From NCBI RefSeq assembly GCF_009909145.1, contig NZ_JAAAPJ010000016.1, positions 1 through 64,000 on the forward strand: 64,000 nt of DNA, written 5' to 3'. How positions within the stretch are numbered: the first letter of the stretch is position 1; every line of letters starts with the position of its first letter. This stretch comes from Corallococcus silvisoli (lineage in GTDB: Bacteria > Myxococcota > Myxococcia > Myxococcales > Myxococcaceae). The translations under genes and the position numbers were made by a program. The notes beneath the pieces are model-generated. The model had not been told where the DNA came from. It worked only from the letters and a program-made list of their open reading frames with translations, and ran no database searches. Below, piece by piece: positions 1 through 8,427 of this stretch.

Positions 1-1
1 G

Positions 2-214
2 GGCATCGACATCCACCAGTACACGATCCCCATCCCTGTCCATGTCCACCGGCGCATCCACGGTGGTGGGCCCAAGGGGGGCCTGTGGAACGAAGCCTGG
101 CGCGACTTCAAGGCGTCGAACGATGGCGCCACCCCTCCGGAGATCTTCAAGCACGCGGGGGAGCTCATCTACCGATTCCAGCTTCTGGGCGGTCCCATCG
201 AGAAGTACAACTGA
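2..214 (+). CDS. SitA6-like polymorphic toxin lipoprotein, C-terminal part only
   Basis: The window opens inside this gene; only the last 70 codons are present, ending in TGA at 212-214. The visible tail has several histidines, a Gly-rich turn (HGGGPKGG) and a WNEAWRDF stretch, then a helical end finishing PIEKYN. This matches my memory of the C-terminal toxin part of the myxobacterial SitA lipoproteins, which TraA/TraB outer-membrane exchange moves between sibling cells. The strongest support is the next gene, 27 bases downstream on the same strand, which is a double-CXXCG SitI6-type immunity protein. A histidine-metal nuclease activity is an inference from the clustered His residues. Signal peptide and lipobox lie outside the window. 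Confidence 0.7.
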   Translation, partial: GIDIHQYTIPIPVHVHRRIHGGGPKGGLWNEAWRDFKASNDGATPPEIFKHAGELIYRFQLLGGPIEKYN

Positions 215-241
215 CGGCTCTCGCGCGAGGAGCGCCAGCCC

Positions 242-967
242 GTGACCCGTTTCTTCCAATTGCGCAACGACAAGGAAGCCAGGGCCCGTTTCAGCGGGGA
301 CTTCGATGCCGCGCACCCATGGGGGCTGCCAGGACTGAGGGACTGCCCAGGTTGTGGGGCCACCTGGTCCATCTCCGCTCAACACTATCCAGGCGTCGAC
401 CTGTCCCATTTCCCTGAACGCGGTCTATTCGAGGAGGCTCGCGCGGAGCCCTTCACGGAGTTCGTCCGCCTGCGTGAGTTGATTCGCCCACTGGCTCCTC
501 TGGATGCAAGGCTTTCACCCGGCACCACCTTCGGTCCGTTGGTGGGCCGCGCCACCGGCCAGTTCGGGCCCTTCACCGGCTTGGAGGACTCGTTGATCCT
601 CGTGCGCCGCGACGCCTTCGACAGCCTCCAGGCCGCCGGAGTGCGTGGGCTGCTGGGATGCAAGACGGAGTTGCGGTTCCGGCAGAAGACGCCCCCGGAC
701 ATCCTCGAACTCCAGTTGGAACCCCGTGGCTTGCTGCACCCGGATTGCTTCCCGCCCGACCTGGCGCCCCCCTGTGCCACCTGCGGACGACTGGGACTCC
801 GCCTCCCGGAGGACCCCATCCTCGATGGCGCCTCACTGCCCACGGACACGGACCTGTTCCGCCTGGGCAATTACAGCACCGTCCTCATCGGCACCGACCG
901 TTTCAAGGACGCGGTGGAGCAGGGGGGATGGACCGGCATCTCCTTCCGTGAGCTTCCCGTCCACTGA
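242..967 (+). CDS. SitI6-family double-CXXCG immunity protein
   Basis: 241 residues, GTG start preceded by a good GAGGAG at the right distance. Two CXXCG motifs are visible, CPGCG (Cys35/Cys38) and CATCG (Cys178/Cys181), the hallmark of the myxobacterial SitI6 double-CXXCG immunity family; the four cysteines probably bind one zinc. There is no signal peptide, which fits a cytoplasmic antitoxin protecting against the toxin that enters from a neighbour. It follows the toxin tail by 27 bases and is surely co-transcribed with it. The family assignment is strong; that it neutralises this particular toxin is inferred from position. Confidence 0.85.
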   Translation: MTRFFQLRNDKEARARFSGDFDAAHPWGLPGLRDCPGCGATWSISAQHYPGVDLSHFPERGLFEEARAEPFTEFVRLRELIRPLAPLDARLSPGTTFGPLVGRATGQFGPFTGLEDSLILVRRDAFDSLQAAGVRGLLGCKTELRFRQKTPPDILELQLEPRGLLHPDCFPPDLAPPCATCGRLGLRLPEDPILDGASLPTDTDLFRLGNYSTVLIGTDRFKDAVEQGGWTGISFRELPVH

Positions 968-970
968 ACC

Positions 971-2800
971 TCACCCCTGCGGCGGGAAGGGGGGCGGCTC
1001 CACCACCACCTCCATCGGCAGGTGCTGCTTCTCCGCGATCCACTGGATCCACAGCTTGGGACGCGGCGGCGTGTCGGGGTGCTTGGGTCGCTCCAACCGG
1101 ATGGACAGCCAGTTGCGGTCCCGCAGGTACAGCTCCTTGCCCACCGGCAAGAGCTCCGTCTGGAGGAAGCCCGGCAGGTCCTCCCGCGCATCCTGTGACA
1201 TCGCGAGCATCCCCCTGAAGGCCAGCCATCCCGGCGGCGGATGCACGATGGGCGAGGACGTCGCCTGTTCGATGAACACCTCCCCCACCGTGCCCAGCGC
1301 CGGCACCAGGTGGTCCGGGTTGCGTGAACGCACGCGCGCCCTGGCCCCCACGTGCACGTCTCCCGACAACACCGTCACCGCGCAGTAGGACTTCCTCGCC
1401 AGCGAGAACAGGTTCATCAACAACCGCGTGCGCTCGCCGCGGTGCACCGCCGATTCCCACTGGTCCAGCAGGTCGTCCCGCAGGTCCCCGCTCATCCGCT
1501 CCATCGCCGGCCCGAAGCGCAGGTGCACCAGCGGCACCGACGACACCACCAGCACGTGCCGCGCCTTCTTCCCGTTCTCCGGCCGCTGACGGTGCTCCTC
1601 CCGCCAGGCGTCGAACGCATCCCACTGCGGCCGACTCATCACCGTGAACTCGGTCCGCGGATGCGCGCCCTTCTCGTCGAGCTTCCTGCTGGTCCTGCCG
1701 CTTCGCAGGTCCAGCATCACCACGTCCAGGTCGCAGTCCGCCGTGGAGAAACAATACGTCTGGAAATAGTGCCGGGTGCCTCGCGGATCCACGTCCAAGG
1801 CCTCGCGCCACATGGGCTTGACCACGCCCAGGTCGTCCGGCTCGCGCGCCATCCCCGGCTGGTCGAGCGTGCCTCTCTGGAAGGCCTCGAACGTCCGCGC
1901 CGCCGCGCTGTAGATGGCCCGGTACCAGTGCGACGCCTGAAGGTCCTCCTGTGAACCCCACCCGTCGAAGATGTCGTGGTCGTCCCACATGAAGAGCCCC
2001 GGCACCCGCTTCAGCAGCTCCGCGATGCCCTGGTCCCCGCCCCACCGCTCCCGGTAAAGCCATACATACTCCGTGAGCAGCTTCTCGCGGAGGCCCTCCG
2101 GGACCTGGGCCTTCAACCGCTCGGAGCGCCGCAGCTTCATGAACCCGTTGAGCAGGTCCATCGTGCCGTGGAGCGAGTCCGCGTAGAGCTGATCCCCCCC
2201 TCCCACGAGCAGCTGGAGACCCGGCGTCTTGTCCGGATCCGTCGGCTCCTCCTGGTGTTGCTTCAGCATCCGGTCCCAGAGCGCGAAGGGCTGCTCCAGG
2301 TCGCTCCAATCACTCGCACGGCTGGCGCCATTGCAGGAGAAGAACGCGATGTTCGGCGACACGCCCTTGGGGGGCACGACGATGTCCGACACCACCAGCG
2401 GCACCGACGGGTCGAGCGGCGGCGGCGAGGGCGGGTCGCCACGAGGGGGCGGACGCTCGAACGTCACCGGCACGCCGGGATGGTCCGGGGACTCGAAGTG
2501 ATAGGTCAGCCGCTGGGCCGCCTCCGTGCGCGGCAGCACCACCTCCCAACGCCACACCACCCCCCGTGTGTCCTCGGGCAGGGCGGTGAAGTCCGCCGCG
2601 GGCCTCGCCTTCTCCTCGCCGTTCAGCGCCTTGACCGGCTGGCCCCTCGCGTCCCTGAAACACAGCGTCAGCGCCGGGGCCCGCGCGGCCGACGGGCTGT
2701 CCAGGAACAGGTTGACGAAGAAGCTCCACACATCGTGGGACCTCGGGTCGGGCGTGGCCTGCGCCTTCGCGTAGAGGATGGGTCCGAGCAGCAGCTTCAT
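971..2800 (-). CDS. PhoD-like phosphatase/phosphodiesterase
   Basis: 609 residues. The N-terminal ~150 residues form a beta-rich fibronectin-like region; the rest carries the metallophosphatase motifs of the PhoD superfamily: GGGDQLYAD, then MWDDHDIFDGWG, and LSGDVHVGA near the C-terminal third. These Asp/His/Asn residues bind the metal pair that cleaves phosphate mono- or diesters. No clear signal peptide or Tat motif is visible, so unlike classical exported PhoD it may act in the cytoplasm. ATG at 2800 is preferred over the adjacent GTG at 2803 because the GGGGG ribosome site is otherwise too close. It converges on the SitI gene with only 3 bases between stops. Confidence 0.85.
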   Translation of the reverse strand: MKLLLGPILYAKAQATPDPRSHDVWSFFVNLFLDSPSAARAPALTLCFRDARGQPVKALNGEEKARPAADFTALPEDTRGVVWRWEVVLPRTEAAQRLTYHFESPDHPGVPVTFERPPPRGDPPSPPPLDPSVPLVVSDIVVPPKGVSPNIAFFSCNGASRASDWSDLEQPFALWDRMLKQHQEEPTDPDKTPGLQLLVGGGDQLYADSLHGTMDLLNGFMKLRRSERLKAQVPEGLREKLLTEYVWLYRERWGGDQGIAELLKRVPGLFMWDDHDIFDGWGSQEDLQASHWYRAIYSAAARTFEAFQRGTLDQPGMAREPDDLGVVKPMWREALDVDPRGTRHYFQTYCFSTADCDLDVVMLDLRSGRTSRKLDEKGAHPRTEFTVMSRPQWDAFDAWREEHRQRPENGKKARHVLVVSSVPLVHLRFGPAMERMSGDLRDDLLDQWESAVHRGERTRLLMNLFSLARKSYCAVTVLSGDVHVGARARVRSRNPDHLVPALGTVGEVFIEQATSSPIVHPPPGWLAFRGMLAMSQDAREDLPGFLQTELLPVGKELYLRDRNWLSIRLERPKHPDTPPRPKLWIQWIAEKQHLPMEVVVEPPPFPPQG

Positions 2801-2963
2801 CACGCCCCCGTTGAACCGTGAGGCCGACCTCCGGCCCGGCGGGAAAGCGTGTCACAGACCTCCGCTCGCGTCGAAGAAGGCGCGAAGCCCGCCCGCTCCC
2901 CCCTTGCGCGGCGGCGCGGCGAAGACCCTCTCCCAGCCCCCCGCGGACGCGGGGCGTGCGTGG

Positions 2964-3980
2964 CTACTTCGCGCCCTTGCGCAGGAAGTCCAGCAGGGCG
3001 GCGTGCCACTTCTCCGGCGCCTCGAAGTGCGGGATGTGGCCCACGTCCGGGAGCTCCACCAGGGTCGCGCCCGGGATGGCCGCGGCCGTCTTCTTCCCCA
3101 GCGCCGGGTACTGGCCCAGCCTCGGGAGCAGCGCGGGCGGCACGCTGCCCTTGCCCACCACCGTGCGGTCCTCCTGGCCAATGACGACCAGCGTGGGGAC
3201 CTTCACGAGCGGGAACTCGTGCACCACCGGCTGCTCGTAGATCATCGTCTGCGTGGCGGCGGCCACCCAGGCCATGCGCGGGTACTCGCCGCTGAGCGTC
3301 TGGCGGTAGAGGACCTGGACGTATTCGTCGTACTCGGGCTTCCACTTCACGTAGTAGCCGCGCTGGTACTTGCGCAGGCCCTCTTCCGTGGCCTGGAGGT
3401 TCTCGCGGTAGAGGTCCTCGGTGGACTTCCACGGGACGCTCTCGCGGTAGTCCTCCAACCCGATGGGGTTCTCCAGCACCAGCCGCGCCGTCGTCTCCGG
3501 GTACATCAACGCGAAGCGGGTGGCGAGCATGCCTCCCATGGAGTGCCCGACGACGGTGGCCTGCTTCACGCCCACCGTGTCGAGCACCTGCTTCGTCAGC
3601 GACGCCAGCGTGTGGAAGCTGTACGCGATGGCGGGCTTGGACGACTTGCCGAAGCCAAGCTGGTCCGGCACCACGACGCGGTAGCCCGCGCCGGTGAGGA
3701 CGCGGATCGTGTCCTTCCAGTACGCGCCGAAGAAGTTCTTCCCGTGCAGCAGCACCACGGTGCGCCCGTTGGCGTTGGCCGTGGGCTTCACGTCCATGTA
3801 CGCCATGCGCAGGTCCTGGCCCTCCAGCGTGACGGGCAGGAACTGCACGGGCGCGGGGTAGGGGTAGCCCTCCATGCCCAGGCCCAGCGCCTCCGGGGCG
3901 CGTTTCGTGTCCTGCGCGTTCGCCGCCGGAGCGGACAGGAGCAGGGCGGAGAGCAGCAGCGCGGGGACTCGGACGGACAT
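2964..3980 (-). CDS. Exported alpha/beta-hydrolase
   Basis: 338 residues. A Sec signal peptide (short Arg start, Leu/Ala core, cleavage after AANA around residue 22) is followed by a canonical alpha/beta-hydrolase fold: VVLLHGKNFFG oxyanion strand, DQLGFGKSS, nucleophile elbow GHSMGG with Ser147, an acid in the VVIGQEDRTV strand and His in DVGHIPHFEAPEKWH. A GGAG ribosome site precedes the ATG. It resembles haloalkane dehalogenase/lipase-type hydrolases, but the lid residues give no substrate. It is probably periplasmic. The neighbouring PhoD gene lies 163 bases downstream on the same strand; the spacer shows no convincing gene. Confidence 0.85.
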   Translation of the reverse strand: MSVRVPALLLSALLLSAPAANAQDTKRAPEALGLGMEGYPYPAPVQFLPVTLEGQDLRMAYMDVKPTANANGRTVVLLHGKNFFGAYWKDTIRVLTGAGYRVVVPDQLGFGKSSKPAIAYSFHTLASLTKQVLDTVGVKQATVVGHSMGGMLATRFALMYPETTARLVLENPIGLEDYRESVPWKSTEDLYRENLQATEEGLRKYQRGYYVKWKPEYDEYVQVLYRQTLSGEYPRMAWVAAATQTMIYEQPVVHEFPLVKVPTLVVIGQEDRTVVGKGSVPPALLPRLGQYPALGKKTAAAIPGATLVELPDVGHIPHFEAPEKWHAALLDFLRKGAK

Positions 3981-4051
3981 GGGTCTCCAGGGGGTGGAAC
4001 GGGTCGCGGAGAACGGAGGTCGCGCCGGGACATTCCCCCGCGCCCCGGTTT

Positions 4052-4489
4052 TCAGAGGGCCCCGCCCTCACGAAGGGGGATGCCGAACTCCAGGTACGCC
4101 TTGAGGCACGCCATCATGTGCATCCACCCGCCACAGTTGTCGTAGGAGGCCTTCAGCCCCTTCGCGTCCTGCGTCCAGCCCGACTCGCTCACCTGCACCA
4201 GCGTGGCCCCGCCCTCCAGCGGCTTGAAGACCATCTCCACCCGCGTGGAGCCGCCCGTCGCAGACGGCCACTCGAAGAGGAGCCGCTCGTCGCGGACCAC
4301 CTGGCGGACGGTGACGTCGAACTCCCCCGGCGCCTCCGCGAACGACCACTTCACCGTCGTGCCCTCCACCAGCGGCCCGCTGGCCTTCTGCACGAAGTAG
4401 CCCCCCAGCTTCGCGGGGTTCACCACCGCCTCGAAGACCTCCGCCGCGGGCTTCCGGATCTTCAACTGCACCTGGAACTTCGGCTCCAT
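4052..4489 (-). CDS. SRPBCC (AHSA1-type) domain protein
   Basis: 145 residues, one START/Bet v1-like helix-grip domain: the opening IRKPAAEVFEAVVNP, the GTTVKWSF and FEWPS strands, and the C-terminal helix ending in a GGWMHMMACLKAYLE stretch are typical of the Aha1-like SRPBCC group. Such proteins bind small hydrophobic ligands. It starts at an ATG with GAGGTGG seven bases upstream and is divergent from the ArsR-type regulator whose start lies 57 bases away. This SRPBCC/ArsR pairing is common in bacteria and suggests that the regulator controls this gene. Confidence 0.85.
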   Translation of the reverse strand: MEPKFQVQLKIRKPAAEVFEAVVNPAKLGGYFVQKASGPLVEGTTVKWSFAEAPGEFDVTVRQVVRDERLLFEWPSATGGSTRVEMVFKPLEGGATLVQVSESGWTQDAKGLKASYDNCGGWMHMMACLKAYLEFGIPLREGGAL

Positions 4490-4529
4490 GCGCCACCTCG
4501 TGCCGTGAACTGGTTCCAGCGCGGAATAG

Positions 4530-4545
4530 GTTATATAAATATAAC
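4530..4545. promoter_or_regulatory. Palindromic operator abutting the ArsR start codon
   Basis: A perfect 7-base inverted repeat, GTTATAT-AA-ATATAAC, ends one base before the ATG at 4546. It is the most AT-rich stretch in this part of a GC-rich window and lies between two divergent genes. Its size and symmetry suit a dimeric winged-helix repressor of the ArsR family. Binding is inferred. Confidence 0.6.
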
Positions 4546-4875
4546 ATGTCAAGGAGCACCCAGGACGACCTCCTCTTCAAGGCGCTGGCGGACTCGCGGC
4601 GGCGGGCCATCCTGGACCTGTTGAAGGACGCGCCCCGGACCACCGGGGAGCTGTGCGAACACTTCGAGGCGACCCTGGACCGCTGCACGGTGATGCAGCA
4701 CCTCGGGGTGCTGGAGAAGGCGGAGCTCGTCGTGTCGCGCAAGGAGGGGCGGACGCGGTGGAACTACCTCAACGCCGCGCCCATCCAGGACATCCACGCG
4801 CGGTGGATCTCCTCCTACGCCACGCACGCGGTGAAGCTCTTGTCGAAGCTGAAGCGGGACCTGGAGGGCGACTGA
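4546..4875 (+). CDS. ArsR-family winged-helix regulator
   Basis: 109 residues. It starts directly with the DNA-binding domain: LFKALADSRRRAILDLLKD, TTGELCEHFEATLDRCTVMQHLGVLEKAELVVSRKEGR, i.e. helix-turn-helix plus beta wing. No cysteine metal site typical of ArsR/SmtB is visible, so a non-metal regulator of the type paired with SRPBCC proteins is likely. No Shine-Dalgarno precedes the ATG; the palindrome at 4530-4545 occupies that place, so the mRNA may be nearly leaderless and autorepressed. Divergent from the SRPBCC gene. Confidence 0.88.
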   Translation: MSRSTQDDLLFKALADSRRRAILDLLKDAPRTTGELCEHFEATLDRCTVMQHLGVLEKAELVVSRKEGRTRWNYLNAAPIQDIHARWISSYATHAVKLLSKLKRDLEGD

Positions 4876-4881
4876 GGGCCG

Positions 4882-6156
4882 TCAGTGCGCGCTGTCGGAG
4901 AAGGGACGCACCTCCGCCTGGGGCGTGGGCCGGTTCTCGAAGCGGTGGGGCTTGAGCAGGCGCGCGGAGAGCACCAGGGTGAGGAAGAGGGCGCTCGCGC
5001 CGAGCGTCACGAGGCGCAGGTTCATCCGGTCCGCCAGCGCGCCCTGGAACCAGACGCCCAGCGAATAGCCCGCGCCCAGCACCATGCTGTAGAGGCTGCC
5101 CATGCGCGCCTGGAGCTCGCGCGGCACGCGGTTCTGGCAGGACGCGCTGAGGCTGCTCATCAGCACCAGGTAGTTGGCGCCCAGGAAGAAGATGCACACC
5201 GCCGCCACCTGGAGCGTGGGCGCCAGCCAGTACACGCCCGACAGCATCGCGATGGACATGGCCGCGTAGCCGCGCAGCCTGCCCTGGCCGACCATCTCCG
5301 CGAGCGTGCCCACGCACAGCGCCGCCGTCACCGCGCCCGCGCCCTGGCAGGTCACCAGCAGCGACGTCGCCGCGGCGCCCTGGCCCAGCTCCCGGATGGC
5401 GAACACCGGCACCAGCCCGATGAAGGGCGCCACCAGCGCCGCCACGAAGAAGGTGGCCACCAGCACCAGCGAGATGTCCTCGTCGCGGTACGCCACCGTG
5501 ATGCCTCGCACGATGCCGTCGAGCAGCGGCTCGCGCTTCACCCGGGGGTCCCGCGCCGGAGGCACCACGCGCCACAGCGCCACCAGCACCGCGAAGAAGG
5601 ACAGCGTGTTCGCGAGCAGCGCCCACGCGGGCCCGCCCGCCTGCAACACCACCGCGGCCAGCGTGGGCCCCAGGATGCGGCCCAGGTTGAACTGCGCCGA
5701 GTTGAGGCTGGTGGACAGGTGCAGCTCGTGCGGCGGCACCAGCTCCGCGAGCAGCGCGGAGAAGGCCGGGTAGGTGAGCGTGCTCACGCACCCGCTGAGG
5801 AACGAGATGACGCCGATGGCGGACACCGACAGCTGTCCCCGGAACGCCAGCACCGTCAGCACGCCCGCGAGCGCCGCCTGGAGCAGCGCGCCCAGCGCCG
5901 CGTACGCGCGCCGGTCGAAGCGATCCGCCAGCGCCCCACCCACCGGCGCCAGGAACACCGCGGGCAGGAACGACAGCGCGACGATGGCGCCCGTCCACTC
6001 GGCGCGGCCCGTCGTCTGGGTGACGTACACGCCCATCGCCACCGTCTCCATCCAGGTGCCGATGTTGGAGATGAGCGCGCCCAGCCACACCGCGAAGTAG
6101 CCGGGGTATTCGAATGGGCGCAGCGAAGTGAGTCTTGGCAGTCGATGGGCAGGCAC
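4882..6156 (-). CDS. MFS transporter (MFS_3/EntS-like)
   Basis: About 424 residues with ~12 hydrophobic segments. The N-terminal YPGYFAVWLGALISNIGTWME stretch and the ADRFDRR loop between helices 2 and 3 mark the MFS_3 group that includes enterobactin exporter EntS; it is probably a proton-driven exporter of a small molecule. I chose the GTG at 6156 because it has an AGAAG ribosome site; an upstream ATG at 6234 would add a very basic 26-residue head that looks like non-coding sequence. It ends 6 bases from the convergent ArsR gene. Substrate unknown. Confidence 0.82.
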   Translation of the reverse strand: MPAHRLPRLTSLRPFEYPGYFAVWLGALISNIGTWMETVAMGVYVTQTTGRAEWTGAIVALSFLPAVFLAPVGGALADRFDRRAYAALGALLQAALAGVLTVLAFRGQLSVSAIGVISFLSGCVSTLTYPAFSALLAELVPPHELHLSTSLNSAQFNLGRILGPTLAAVVLQAGGPAWALLANTLSFFAVLVALWRVVPPARDPRVKREPLLDGIVRGITVAYRDEDISLVLVATFFVAALVAPFIGLVPVFAIRELGQGAAATSLLVTCQGAGAVTAALCVGTLAEMVGQGRLRGYAAMSIAMLSGVYWLAPTLQVAAVCIFFLGANYLVLMSSLSASCQNRVPRELQARMGSLYSMVLGAGYSLGVWFQGALADRMNLRLVTLGASALFLTLVLSARLLKPHRFENRPTPQAEVRPFSDSAH

Positions 6157-6367
6157 GGCGGATCTTCTCTTAGCGCACGCCGCGCGAGCGCGCCTTGCCC
6201 GGCGCGGCACGCTTGGGGGCGCAATGATGCGCACGGCAGTCCAGGCAGCAGCCCGGCTTCAACGAGCCACGCATTCCCCGAGGGAGCAGCGTGGAACGGG
6301 ATGTTTCAGCGGCCCCGGCGTGGAGGGTCCGTGGGTGGGGGTGCGGCGTTGTCGGGAAGGCGCCGCG

Positions 6368-8308
6368 CTACGGCGCGGAGCTGGAGGCCGTCGCGGGTGA
6401 CTTGCGCGGGGAGAGGCGGCCATCGTCGGCGATGCGGGCGCCGGTGTCCGGGAAGTCCTCGGCGGTGAGCTTGCGCACCAGCGAGACGACCTTGGCGGCG
6501 GGGTCCGGCTGCGTGATGCCTTCGCCCACCTGCCGGGTGGGGAGGATGCGGCCGGTGGAGAAGCGGCCCTGGCTGTCCAGCTCCACCTCCAGGACCATGC
6601 CCAGGCCCTGCGGCCCCTGGAGGTTGAAGCGGCCGTAGGTGGCGAAGTTGCCCATGGAGTAGGCGATGAGGCGGCCCTGGTAGAACTCCATCGCGCGCGC
6701 GACGTGCGGGCCGTGGCCCAGCACCAGGTGCGCGCCCGCGTCCACCACCGCGTGGGTGAAGGCGCGCAGGTCGCCGCGGTCCTCGCCGAAGAACATCTCC
6801 TTGCCGGGCGGGACGTGCAGGGCCTTGCCGCCCTCGGCGCCGCCGTGGAAGGAGACGATGACGATGTCGTGCGTGGCGGCCACCTGCTTCACCAGCGCGG
6901 TGGCGGTGGGCAGGTTGTTGAGGTGGTTGCAGCCCGCGGACGTGTGGAAGGCCACGAGTCCAATCTTCAGCCCGTTGCGCTCCAGCGTGGCCACGCTGCC
7001 CGGGGGCCCGCTCCACGCGATGCCCAGCGCGTCCAGGGTGGACTCGGTGGCGCGGCGGCACTCCTCGCCGAAGTCACCGGAGTGGTTGTTCGCGGTGGAG
7101 ACCACGTCCACGCCGGCCTGCTGGAGGTACTGGCCGAACGAGGTGGGCGAACGGAACGCGTAGCAGTTGGAGGCGGAGCGGCACTTGGTGGTGCGGCCGG
7201 TGTCGCAGAGCGGGCCCTCGAGGTTGACGAAGGTGAGGTCCGCGTCCTCCAGCAGGGGGCGCACGGCGGCGATGACGCTGCCGCCGCCTTCCGGGGGCAG
7301 GTAGCCCTCCGGCACGGTGGTGCCGAGCATCAGGTCGCCAGTGGCGCGGATGCGCAGCTTCGCGCCCGGGGGCGGGGGAGGGCGGGGCGGGCCGTTCAAC
7401 GGCTGCGCGAGCCGGGCCTGGAGCGCGGCCTGGTTGCGGGCCTGGGTGAGCGCGCCTTCCAGGTCGGGCTGGTGGGGGTTGAGCGCGCGCACCTGGGTCC
7501 ATTGCGCGAGGGAGTCCGCCCAGCGGCCCTCGACGGAGTAGGCCCAGCCCAGCTCCCAGCGGCAGTCGGCGCGGGACGGCGCGGCCTGCACGCACGCGGA
7601 CAGCTCCGCGATGGCGGTGCGTGAGTCCTTCGACTGAAGGGCCTCCACGCCGCGCGCGAAGTGCGCGTCGGGATCGCCCACGGTGGCGAGACCGGACGCG
7701 GTGCCGGACTTGCCGTGCAGGGCCACGGCGGCGGCGCGCAGGGCCGCGACACTGGCCTCCACGGCGATGCGGCCCGCCTCGGAGAGGGTGTCACCGCCTG
7801 TCGCGGGCGCGGCGGACTGGGCCGTGGAGGCTCCCACACCCGTTGCCGGCGCGCTCACGGACGCGGGAGCAGCGACGGGCGCGAGGCCAGCGGGCATCCG
7901 CAGCGACACAGGAGTCGCGGACACCGCGGACGCCGCGCCGTTCGCGAAGGTCACCCCGGCGGAAGCGGCCCGGGGCGCGACATCGGCGCTCCGGTTCATC
8001 GCGACGGCGCGGACCGAGGCGAGGCCCGCGCTCCGGTTCATCGCGACGGCCCGGACGGAGGCGAGGCCCGCGCTCGTGAGCCGCGCGGTTCCCGTCCCTT
8101 CGGTGAGCGGCCCCCTCGCCACGGCCATCACCGACGCGGCGCCCACGGCATCCAGCGGATTCGCTCCGGCGTTCCGGATGACGGAGCGCACAGAGGTCGT
8201 GCCGGCTTCGGTGAGGAGCGCGGTGCTGGGGCGCTCGGCTGTGGAGAAGTTGGGGACGGACGCGGCGGGCGCGGTGAGCGCCAGCATCAGCAGGACGGAC
8301 GGGGACAT
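6368..8308 (-). CDS. CapA-type metallophosphatase-fold protein with TPR region
   Basis: 646 residues. A signal peptide-like start is followed by ~190 low-complexity Ala/Ser/Val residues including a 14-residue duplication, then one or two TPR-like helical pairs (DAHFARGVEALQSKD to ~290), a Pro-rich hinge, and from ~320 the CapA domain: ATGDLMLG, VNLEGPLCDTG, STANNHSGDFG, HGGAEG and LGHGPHVARAMEFY, then YSMGNFA. CapA/PgsA proteins act in poly-gamma-glutamate synthesis and capsule, but no pgsBC genes are nearby, so the role here is probably another cell-surface reaction. The TPR-CapA fusion is less usual. Confidence 0.8.
   Translation of the reverse strand: MSPSVLLMLALTAPAASVPNFSTAERPSTALLTEAGTTSVRSVIRNAGANPLDAVGAASVMAVARGPLTEGTGTARLTSAGLASVRAVAMNRSAGLASVRAVAMNRSADVAPRAASAGVTFANGAASAVSATPVSLRMPAGLAPVAAPASVSAPATGVGASTAQSAAPATGGDTLSEAGRIAVEASVAALRAAAVALHGKSGTASGLATVGDPDAHFARGVEALQSKDSRTAIAELSACVQAAPSRADCRWELGWAYSVEGRWADSLAQWTQVRALNPHQPDLEGALTQARNQAALQARLAQPLNGPPRPPPPPGAKLRIRATGDLMLGTTVPEGYLPPEGGGSVIAAVRPLLEDADLTFVNLEGPLCDTGRTTKCRSASNCYAFRSPTSFGQYLQQAGVDVVSTANNHSGDFGEECRRATESTLDALGIAWSGPPGSVATLERNGLKIGLVAFHTSAGCNHLNNLPTATALVKQVAATHDIVIVSFHGGAEGGKALHVPPGKEMFFGEDRGDLRAFTHAVVDAGAHLVLGHGPHVARAMEFYQGRLIAYSMGNFATYGRFNLQGPQGLGMVLEVELDSQGRFSTGRILPTRQVGEGITQPDPAAKVVSLVRKLTAEDFPDTGARIADDGRLSPRKSPATASSSAP
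7986..8069. repeat. Two tandem 42-bp units inside the CapA-type gene
   Basis: Two near-identical 42-base units (7986-8027 and 8028-8069) differ at only a few positions and encode two copies of a 14-residue block (NRSAGLASVRAVAM). The period is a multiple of three, so copy-number change keeps the frame. Confidence 0.85.
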
Positions 8309-8427
8309 GGCCGGCGCATCTTACGGGAAGGCGCGGGGGCAGGGGCGCCACCCCAGGGCCCGGCTCGACAGCAGCCGGGCAGGCGACACCCTCACACCCC
8401 TTCCGGCTGCCCCGAACCCGGGACGGC

